A DNA stretch of 28,919 nucleotides from Nemertoderma westbladi (taxonomy: Eukaryota; Xenacoelomorpha; Nemertodermatida; Nemertodermatidae), in assembly GCA_032718475.1 (NCBI GenBank), contig JAUCBJ010000980.1, positions 1-28,919 on the forward strand, read 5' to 3'. Positions 21,223-28,919 of this stretch are shown in pieces. The notes under the pieces are model-generated. The model worked only from the letters and a program-made list of their open reading frames with translations. It was not told the DNA's origin and ran no database searches. Position numbers and translations under genes: made by a program. The first letter of the stretch is position 1. Each line of letters starts with the position of its first letter.

Positions 21223-21883
21223 AGGTCATGCAGCGAGCGGATTGCTGAAATTAGCGTGGGCCGATCTTTTCCCTATTTATGGCTCTATTTTCATAATATT
21301 TCCTTAGTAACTTATTTTATGTTACTTTTGTTACGTGGATAGATGACTAGGGTTCATAGAAATGTAATAAAATGTCTTTCTGGAATTTTTATCTTGTAGT
21401 TGCCAAGGTAACCGGGTGCAAATTTAAAACTTTGCGCGCCTGTGTTTCAAGGCGACAATGGATTCTTTTCTTGATGTTTGGTAGGTGATTAAAGGAAATA
21501 AAAGACTATCAAAATTTTTTACATTTGAATTTGTTTACATTCCCGTTGCCATGGAAATAAGTATAATGAAAAATTTGAAAAATTGTCTACCAATTCTATA
21601 AAACACCATTTTTATTCGGTTTGTCAGTCTAAATAATAATAAGTTAAAATTACCAACATTTTATTTTATAATTCGTCAATTGTGAATCATATTTCTAAAA
21701 GTCAATATTTGCCAAGAAAAAACTGTCCAATCAGAGAGCAAGACCTGTGATACCATGATTTTGACCTAACCAAATTAGCACATAAGAAGTTTCTAAGGAA
21801 ATATTATGAAAAAAGTGCCATAACCATAAATAGGGAAACGATCGGCCCACACTAATTTCAGCAATCCGCTCTCTGCATGACCT
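21223..21883. mobile_element. Second fold-back / MITE-like element (~660 bp)
   Basis: The left arm, about 21223-21312, is mirrored by about 21795-21883. Shared landmarks read inward are AGGTCATGCAG, GCGGATTGCTGAAATTAG, TGGGCCGATC, TTTCCCTATTTATGG and CATAATATTTCCTTAG. The arms are close to 90 bp with few mismatches and one small indel. The ~480-bp interior has no coding frame. No clear target duplication is seen. It ends about 265 bp upstream of the start codon of the PWWP gene, so it may lie in or next to that gene's promoter. Confidence 0.78.
21399..21412 (+). promoter_or_regulatory. X-box-like RFX binding motif
   Basis: GTTGCCAAGGTAAC matches the RFX consensus (GTNRCC, 0-3 nt, RGYAAC) on both half-sites. 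A second half-site (GTTGCCATGG) lies near 21545. Both are inside the fold-back element, about 740 and 600 bp upstream of the PWWP gene's ATG. Whether it is used is unknown. Confidence 0.35.
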
Positions 21884-22148
21884 GTTAGTTAGTACACCTT
21901 GGTGTATACAGTATAGGCAGATAGGCCTAACTGCTGAACTGTATATCGGTCAGCTGGTAAGGTAACGCAGTAACGTCTGAACGTTACATTGCGCTACACC
22001 ATTTCAGCGTTATTTGCTGCTTTGCCAATGCCAGTGACGCAGTGAGTGAGTACAGCAGTACAACTGCAGTGCAGTCCTGCAGTCTGCGTCTACCGACACG
22101 CGACACACAGCTGCAAAGACACAATTACAGAATTAAAACTCTGGAACA
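21884..22148 (+). promoter_or_regulatory. Presumed 5' flank and 5' UTR of the PWWP gene
   Basis: These ~265 bp lie between the fold-back element and the ATG. They have no coding frame and no obvious TATA box at a fixed distance. The start context ggaacaATGG has A at -3 and G at +4, a strong animal initiation context. The transcription start cannot be placed from sequence. Confidence 0.4.
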
Positions 22149-24754
22149 ATGGCATTTGAAAGAGATCAACTTGTTTTTGCCAAGATGAAGGGATTTTCGC
22201 CATGGCCGGCGCGCATTATTGAACAACAACCCTTGGGAAAAACCCCGGGGAAAAACATAAGATACTCTGTGTTCTTTTTTGGAACCCACGATATTGGAAT
22301 TATTGGCGAGAAAGAGTTATTTACCTTTGAAGAAAACAAAGAAAAACTGGGAGTGCGAAAGAAGAATCGCACATTTAATGCCGCTATGGACGAAATCGAA
22401 AGTGATCCTGACGCAGGGTTGGTTATTGAGGAAGAGGAACTTGTTGAGGGTGTGGAGGAACCGGTTAATGATGCACCAGTCGATATGGAGGATGCGGAGT
22501 CGGAGGTTGTCACTCCGGCCGGGCCCGGTAAGGGGAAGCGGAGCCGAAGGAAGTCGGATACAGCAGAAACCAAACCGCGAGCGAAATCTCGGAAGGTTGC
22601 CGTCGAGGTGGCGAACGAACCAGGCAATATCCCTAATGAATTCTTCCGCATTGAGGTAAGTCAGTGCAACAGTGTCAGAGTGTGCAGTGCAGTGCTGCAG
22701 TGAGCTGAGCCTTGGGGAATGTCACGATTGCAGGATTGGGGTACCTACTGACCTACAACTGAACAAATTAATTAATTAATATACAGTCTGACAGTAGGCC
22801 TAGGCAGCTAGCAGGCTAGGCCCTACTGGTACAGTCTTAGTATTTGCCGTAGTGGCGGCCTTAAGCTTACCCTAATTAAAACTGTCATGTAACCAAGTAA
22901 CCCTAACCCTAAGTCATAATCTAAGAAATTTAGCGGAATTTCCTAAATCAGTGGATTATGACTTGGCAGTTTTAAGTCTATAAGTAGGGTTTATAGGCAT
23001 GACCAACTGCAACTAACCATAACCAAAATAATATTCCAAATATACCCATAATATACAATCCCCCATAGCCTCAACAAATTCACTGTATAAACTCGTAAAT
23101 TAATACATATTTCAGTATTTTGTATTGTTGCTGTACCGAACTGAACCTTGATTGTTAGCTGAGAGCTGGACTACCTAGTTAGTTTAGTTCTTAAACAAAC
23201 TCGTGAACTATATTTTTCGAACTAACCGGTACGAAATAATAGTTAGTTTCTTCAATAACCTCTGTTTTTCAACCCTTGGCAGCCGGTCAGAGCTCAGAGA
23301 GTAGCGTGGCGAATTGTGTGTTGGAGAGTGACAACGGGTTATGCCACTACACCAAGTTGGGACGGACTCAACTACCGATCCATACCAAATTCACTGCCTG
23401 AGCTTAATTGTTTTACCGATAAACAAAAACTTCTATGCCTATAAAAGTCAAATTCTCTCTCTCACACTGTGCTCGAACTCCTCCAAAATGGGCGGAGCCG
23501 GAGGGATTGCGCTGGGACTTGGCATATATGTATCACGAGCACTCATTATAGGCAACTTTTCGAAAAGTTTAATTCACGTTCGGTACCGGTTATTGCCGGT
23601 TTTGGCGGAACCGGTACCGGCTCGGTTTTTTTTAATTACCGCACACATTAATGGTACTGCATTAGGATTAGGTAGGCCTAGCAATACAATTATCGGGAAA
23701 TACCGGGTACTTTCAAACTTTTTCTAATTTTGAATTGCTTCTGAAATTTGTCCAAAAATCTTTATTTATAAAATATTTCAATACCTTTGCTAGTATAATT
23801 AATATTCCCATATATTATTAACAGGACCGAGACACTCTTCTCAAACTGCAGGCGACCTACCCGGAATGGACAATCGGCCTCCTCCGGGGTCGGAACTACC
23901 CGTTCCCTCGTGGTGACTACGAGCTAGTTGCGTTCCGCGGTCTGTACGAGGTCTGCGGAGGCGACATCGAACCCGTGGTTCGGTACATCGATCTCCTCTC
24001 TCGCGACAAGGATTCGCCGCCCCCGCCGGACGTTGTATACCTCCGTCTGCTCCCCGGGACACCCTTATTCCTGGATTACCACGAACTCCTCACCGAGTTC
24101 AAAGCTCCCCAAGTCCTAATGGAATTGAAATCCTCATTAAATATAAAGTTTCCCGAACCTGAGTTAGCGGTCGCGATCATGGCGGAGTTCGATAAACTCC
24201 GGATCACCGGGCTGATTCTCCAACGACATCGGGATATCTTCGCGAGTTTCGCGAAGATTCGAAACTATGTCGATAAAAACGTCGCCCACCACGGCAAACT
24301 TCTGTACTTGAAATACAAGAAGGTTTACCAGGATAGTCATTTCTACAAGAATGTTCGAGCGAGCGATAAGTCGGGGGTTACTGAGCCGTCGGACGCAGAT
24401 CAGGTGGTGCCTACGGCCGATACAGTTGGATGTAAGGAGGAGGAAGGTGGGACAGATAAGGTTACTGACGGGACAGCAGAGGAAGGTGAAGGAGCAGCAG
24501 ATACTGCTGAGGGGACTACAGAAGCTGTTGAAGAGAAAGATTCTACTGATATAGAAGCTGAGAGGGGAGAGACTACTGGTGAAGAAGCGACAATCAATGA
24601 CGAAGTGGAAGATGAAACTGGGAAGTTAGATGAGGACAATTCGAAGACAGCCGAGGTCGACAATGACATTGTAGAGTCCGTAAAGGAGCTAGCTGACCCT
24701 GTTGATGAAACAGACACAGCACCTCAGGAAGAACAACCTGCCACAGTGGATTAA
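22149..24754 (+). CDS. PSIP1-like: PWWP plus integrase-binding-domain chromatin protein (LEDGF/HRP2-like), two coding exons
   Basis: Exons 22149-22655 and 23825-24754 join in phase 0 (GAG|gtaagt ... acag|GAC) to give 478 residues, compared with about 530 for human LEDGF/p75. Residues about 5-95 are a PWWP domain of the HDGF type: QLVFAKMKGFSPWPARI (motif SPWP) and YSVFFFGTHD. In this family it binds H3K36-methylated nucleosomes. Residues 130-160 are basic and nuclear-localisation-like (GKGKRSRRKS, KPRAKSRKV). Residues 170-263 form a compact-looking segment I do not recognise. Residues about 264-341 resemble the integrase-binding domain: LMELKSSLNI, FDKLRITGLILQRHRDIFAS, KIRNYV, LKYKKVY. The last ~130 residues are strongly acidic (TAEEGEGAADT). 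The family tethers partner proteins to active chromatin. Vertebrates have two paralogues, so exact orthology is open. Confidence 0.88.
22656..23824 (+). other. Intron of the PWWP gene
   Basis: 1,169 bp from a consensus donor (GTAAGT) to an AG acceptor. The acceptor's pyrimidine tract is weak (tatattattaacag), but joining preserves the frame in phase 0 and the second exon is strongly coding. The intron contains TAACCCTAACCCTAA (22898-22912), imperfect inverted sequence around 22877-22975, and a CGG/ACCGG-rich patch near 23580-23625. Frames inside it (for example 23341-23727) look like noise. Confidence 0.82.
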
Positions 24755-24820
24755 ACTCAAACGGTTTCTGAAACTCTGCCTTCGGCCTAGGACACATCAG
24801 TCCCATCTCAGTAGCTGTGT

Positions 24821-24826
24821 AATATA
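24821..24826 (+). promoter_or_regulatory. Possible variant polyadenylation signal AATATA
   Basis: No AATAAA occurs in the first ~250 bp after the stop codon. AATATA, a known weaker variant, lies 67 bp downstream, with another AT-rich candidate near 24904. The true cleavage site is unknown. Confidence 0.25.
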
Positions 24827-25661
24827 ATGTATCCTGTATAATATTGTTTATTACATGTTATCTTTGTTTTAGAGTTTGACTAATTTTTGTTTTAAACGTT
24901 TTGAAAAATATATATACAAATCGCTACAATTCTTTAGTATAATATACATAGATTGATAGATAGATTGCGCTCTTTAGTTTAACTACAGTTTACCGTAGTA
25001 ACGTAATGTAAAGTTTTCTTCGGCTATTACGCGCCAGTGATTAAGCACAATTTCCAGTGTGCCCGAACTATAGAGTCCCTTTAAAGTATTCATGCGTGGG
25101 AACGATAGGCCCCCCATAGGAGGTTTATTGGTGGTGGGAAGCATCGCAATTATCCCGTGTAGGGTAGGTCCGGATGGGTTTTTCCCCAGGCTTGAATATA
25201 TTTCCATACATGACAATATTGGTTGACATCACTAATTTGGCAGTCAATGTCGAAATAGAAAAAGAAAGTCAAACTCAAAATCAAAATCAAAATCAGCCTC
25301 ATGAGAGTCAAGCGTCGCGCACAATGAACAGTGGTAGGTCAGTGGTGATATCAGTAGAGTAACACTGTCGCGCAGTTTCACGCAGGTAAGTGTGCAGTAC
25401 AGGTTAGTAGTAGTAATAGGTTTATTTAGTCCGCAGACTGTTACTAGTGACCACGTTATGTCGAGGCGCATTCAGCATCTTTGTCGACTGTTGATTTCTC
25501 CATAATAGGGGCGATATGCGATATTCCTTTTTTTTTTGTTTGCCTTGGAATCCCAGATACTATTGGAAGCCTCTGTCGGAAGTTTGAACAACCATAATGG
25601 AACATCTAGGTCGCAACTTGGGTCATAATGTATGGATGCACATTTCACATTCATGTGAAAT
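24827..25661. other. Non-coding region downstream of the PWWP gene
   Basis: It holds the probable 3' UTR and then featureless sequence. A low-complexity run (tcaaaatcaaaatcaaaatc) lies near 25275 and a poly(T) near 25530. At its right edge, 25641-25650 and 25653-25662 form a perfect 10-bp inverted repeat (CATTTCACAT, 2-nt spacer) that ends exactly where LINE-B copy B3 begins. Frames here are short and unrecognised. Confidence 0.5.
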
Positions 25662-26133
25662 GTCCGATTATTTAGAGCATCAGTAGTTCCAGTACTCCTC
25701 TATTAGAGTGGATGCTGGACTCTAACTGCTGAGGACACCAAATCTCTTGATGGCACATACACAAGAATGCTACGCCGGATTCACTGTGTCAAGTACAAAG
25801 CACACATCTCCAACCAGACACTATATAACATTGGAGGTGTCTCATTGATTCCCCCAAGCTGCACACTAGAACAAAGCCGCCTCCGCTTTGCAGGACATTG
25901 CTTTCGCCGTGAGGACCAGCCAGTGCATAATCTTGTGCTTTGGCAGCCTCATGGAGTGAATAAGCATGGTGGACAGCCCATGCTATCTTGAGACGCATTT
26001 AACGGACACTGGCCTTGAAGATGCGGATGATCTAGTAAATGTCATGGGTGATATAGAGTTGTGGCGGCGCAATTTTGCCGGCACAGCATTCTTAAAAATG
26101 CAGCTGCAATGCAGCATGCCGGTCCTAGTAGTA
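25662..26133 (+). mobile_element. LINE-B copy B3: 5'-truncated 3' fragment
   Basis: This matches B1 from about 9509 (GTCCGATTATTTAGAGCA) to the shared 3' end GCATGCCGGTCC and a short TAGTAGTA tail. It encodes only the region after RT (MLRRIHCVKYKAHISNQ, RLRFAGHCFRREDQP). It has small indels (tattagagtgg for tacgggagtcc; a one-base loss near 25985 that breaks the frame) and is visibly more diverged from B1 than B2 is. Severe 5' truncation is normal for this class. Confidence 0.9.
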
Positions 26134-26541
26134 ACTTCGCTAGTGGAGGAAGCAAACTTGAAAACTGATTAAAGTGATCTGTGAACGTGTGAGACACGAA
26201 ACACTATAGGCAACCCGAAGCCACCTCTCTATTGTCTATTACCTATAGGACATGGAGGGCGCCACACTATCTCCCAAGGCTGAACACCCCATAACTATCT
26301 AATATTTTCTTTACTCACCAAGCTGTAGCCAGGTTCCCATTGTACCGCTGGGTTTGTATGAGCATAACAAAGTGTCTGCTTAGGGGCACAACAGAACGAA
26401 AGCTACATCATTTAGTCGGATTTGAATCTGCGCCGCCAAACACTATTGTGAAAGTAGTAGGCAACGTGGGAGTGTGCCCACATGGCCACTGCGACACAGT
26501 AGAAACGGGTGTGCTTACAACCAGGTTATAAGCATCCACCA
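26134..26541. repeat. Spacer between inverted LINE-B copies, possibly containing a tRNA-like SINE fragment
   Basis: No protein gene is seen. From about 26328 the sequence (CCAGGTTCCCATTGTACC, CTGGGT, then GGGGCACAACAG, then GATTTGAATCTGCGCC) resembles a widespread family of tRNA-like repeats in marine animals in which a B-box-like GGTTCGAATC sits near a GGCACAACA block. This is recalled likeness, not an alignment. The rest is unassigned. Confidence 0.3.
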
Positions 26542-28732
26542 CTACTACTAGGATCGGCATGCTGCATTGCAACTGCATTTTTAAGAATGCTGTGCCGGCT
26601 TATCGACAAAATTGCACCGCCACAACTCCCTATCACCCATGACATTTGCTAGATCATCCGCATCTTCAAGGCCAGTGTCCTTTAAGATGCGTCTCAAGAA
26701 AGTCATGGGCTGTCCACCATGCTAATTCACTCCATGAGGCTGCCAAAGTACAAGATTATGCACTGGCTGGTCCTCACGGCGAAAGCAATGTCTTGCAAAG
26801 CGGAGGCGATTTTGTTCTAGTGTCAAGCTTGGGGGAACCAATGAGACACCTCCAATGTTATATAGTGTCTGGTTGGAGATGTGTGCATTGTACTTGACAC
26901 AATGAACCCGGCGTAGCATTCTTGTGAATGTGCCATCCAGAGATTTGGTGTCCTCAGCAGTTAGAGCACAGCATGGACTCCCATAGAGGAGTACTGGAAC
27001 TGCTGCTGCTCTAAATAATCGGACCTTAAGTGTCCGATTAATTCTCGGTGACTTCCAAATCCTGGAAAGCCTATTCAAGGCTGCCCATGCCTTTCCCTTA
27101 CGTATTCGAAGGTCCTCACCTGACTTCCGGATCCATGATCCCAGGTAACAGAAGTCATCCACATGCTCAAGCATACCATCTTTTGAGCTTATGCTCATCC
27201 GATCAGAGACTTGCTGAGGACTTTCAAAGTTAACTGTCAAAATTTTGGTCTTTCTGGAGTTAATAAAAAGACCAACACTAGAAGCAGCATGTTCTAATGA
27301 GCTGAGGAGCCGTTGGGCTCCCCCTAGTGATTCTGAGAGTACTCCTAAGTCATCAGCAAAGTCTAGATCAGTTAGGTACTTGGCAGGATTTCCTCGACTT
27401 CTGGAGCCAGTAGGTGGAGTTATCATCACCCCATCATCATTATGATGATCTAAGGACATGCGTAGAACATAGTCAACAACAATTATGAACAAGAATGGTG
27501 CAGGTGTGTCTCCCTGGAGGACGCCCCATAACACTTCAAATGGTTCTGTGTCACCGTCAACAGTAGACACAAATGTTGTCAAACCATCGTATACTGATCT
27601 GATTGCTGCAATAATTTCATCAGGAATCCCATATAATGAAAGTATGCTGAACATACGTGAGCGAGAGACTGAATCAAAGGCCTTGAAGAAGTCAACAAAG
27701 ATAACAGCCAGATGCCTGTCTTTCTTTTTTGATAACTCTTAAATTATCCTTCTAAGTGCCAAAATGGGCTCCATGGTCCCACGACCTTTACGGAACCCAT
27801 TCTGATTTCCACGGAGCAGTCTCTCAATGGGATCCCTGATGCGATTTAATAGAATTCTATTGTATAGCTTTGCAGCAATCGAGATCAATGAGATTCCCCG
27901 AAAAGAACCATAGAGTGTTAGGTTGCCCTTCTTGGGAACTGGCACCAACTTATTTGTTTTCATTTCTTGTGGGACTCTTGTTGTTCGGTACATGTCTACT
28001 ATGATGGGATAGATGAGCTTTAAACACTCAGGTATTTTAAAGACCTCAGGGGGAACACCATCTACTCCACTGGCACGATTGGTCTTAATGCTCTTTGCAG
28101 CAGCCTTCACTTCTGCAAAGGAGATATCGCCAATGGGAATATCTGGGAGTACAGACTCAGACACTTTTACTTCTATAAAGTTATCAGGCAATACCCTGTC
28201 ATTATTGAGGAGCTTTTCAAAGTGGGCCTTCCAACCATTGAGGCGATCGGCTGGTGATTCAGCCTTAACCTTGGTGGTTGGTTGGCTTTTTCGTCCAGCA
28301 AGCAAGGTGATCGATCTCCATGCCTGGGATGATTGCCTGCTGTCGTCAGCATCATTGATGGCATCAACCTGTTGGTTTATTAGCTCCTGTAAATTAACAG
28401 AGTACTGCCTGTTCAGGGACCTAGATGCAGCCTTAACTGCATTCTTGGCCGCTGTAGTCTGTTTGGGTCGGGACTCTTTCTGCGCCTTGTAGAGGTCATT
28501 TCGGCACTTCTGAATTTTGTTGTCAGTCCAGGGGGCCCGTTTCCTGTTTCGAGGGTATACAGGAACTGTTTCTGCAGCTGCTAACTTAACTGCCTCTGTG
28601 AAGGCAGTATAGCCCTCGACAGTGATCTGCCGCCTCAGTGGCAAGAACCTCATACCTGTTGCTCAGCTGTAGTGTGAAGCTGGATCTCACACTTGGCTGT
28701 TGCAACAGAGAGGACCAGTCATGCCGCGGCAA
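26542..28732 (-). mobile_element. LINE-B copy B2: 5'-truncated, inverted relative to B1 and B3
   Basis: On the minus strand this matches B1 from about 7803 (TTGCCGCGGCATGACTGG) to the shared 3' end and a TAG tail at 26550-26542. Similarity stops sharply at 28732-28733, so the 5' end is truncated and the endonuclease is missing. In a 310-residue stretch across RT it differs from B1 at only 13 residues, so the two copies are young or were homogenised. Confidence 0.92.
26581..28653 (-). pseudogene. LINE-B2 reverse transcriptase ORF with two nonsense codons and a 1-nt insertion
   Basis: The frame reads from the linker (YTAFTEAVKLAAAETVPVYP) through RT (FRKGRGTMEPI, VLQGDTPAPFLF, DLDFADDLGVL) to the C-terminal region and the family's normal stop at 26581-26583. 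It is broken by TAA at 27739-27741, where B1 has GAA, and by TAG at 26722-26724, where B1 has AAG. An extra base near 28616 (tcgaggg against tgaggg in B1) puts the first ~25 codons out of frame. B2 keeps the two bases (GT) that B1 lost, reading IVDMYRTTRVPQEMKTNK across that point, which shows the original frame. Confidence 0.88.
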
Positions 28733-28919
28733 TAACAATGTGTTGGCAAGCTGTATTTTTCGAGGTGTTTGTTATTATACATTTATTATAGGAAGGGATC
28801 TAGGGGTCTTAACCTCGAATGATAAGTTCATTTTACCGAAAATAACTTATCTTTTATTGGCGCAATTGTAGGACTAATCCCATCGCATGCGTACTTTTTA
28901 ACCGGGAAGTGTACAAATT
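28733..28919. other. Right-edge non-coding sequence
   Basis: About 190 bp of AT-rich flank beyond the truncated 5' end of LINE-B2. No gene or repeat is recognised. Confidence 0.5.

Noticed and set aside
22898-22912. TAACCCTAACCCTAA, telomere-like, in the PWWP gene intron
   Set aside because: Only about two and a half units, in an interior intron. Too short to indicate a telomere or interstitial telomeric array.
23341-23727. 128-residue frame in the PWWP gene intron
   Set aside because: No known motif, no splice signals that would include it, and the composition matches the surrounding intron.
25174-25362. Small frame with a Gln/Asn run (SQTQNQNQNQNQ) downstream of the PWWP gene
   Set aside because: It derives from the low-complexity repeat tcaaaa and has no further support.

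Overview
The window is animal nuclear DNA, most likely from a marine invertebrate. The reasons are one intron-containing gene with a PWWP domain plus an integrase-binding-type domain, an AT-rich background, no bacterial operons, and many non-LTR, LTR and DNA transposons with satellites. The species cannot be named from the sequence.

Layout. 1-220: a 19-bp tandem repeat. 1527-6270 (minus): LINE-A, a decayed two-ORF non-LTR retrotransposon. 6279-10005 (plus): LINE-B copy B1, almost full length, with a highly structured 5' region and a (TAG)n tail. 10726-12292: a non-autonomous piggyBac-like element with TTAA at both ends and an internal ~163-bp palindromic repeat array. 12783-17538: a Ty3/Gypsy-type LTR retrotransposon whose pol is broken (altered protease motif, RT finger deletion, YLID in place of YLDD, no integrase). 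A ~785-bp fold-back DNA transposon with GCGCGC-rich 21-bp repeats (16489-17273) is nested in it. 17807-21188: a ~2-kb satellite of ~51-bp units, bounded by a 20-bp inverted motif that on the right forms a perfect 42-bp palindrome. 21223-21883: a second fold-back element. 22149-24754 (plus): the one host gene, two coding exons, 478 aa, LEDGF/HRP2-like. 25662-26133 and 26542-28732: LINE-B copies B3 (plus) and B2 (minus), tail to tail.

How it fits together. The host gene is predicted to be a chromatin reader: the N-terminal PWWP module would bind methylated nucleosomes and the C-terminal module would recruit partner proteins. Everything else is mobile or repetitive DNA in various states of decay. 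The three LINE-B copies can be compared with one another, which identifies specific disabling mutations (a 2-nt deletion in B1; two nonsense codons and a 1-nt insertion in B2) and fixes the 3' end of the family.

The most unusual structures are the host protein's unrecognised ~95-residue segment between PWWP and the integrase-binding-like domain, the palindromic array inside the piggyBac-like element, the GCGCGC fold-back element, the satellite-bearing interval with its 42-bp palindrome, and a possible pseudoknot and hairpin series at the LINE-B 5' end. All distances and identities were read by eye; no database search or folding program was run.
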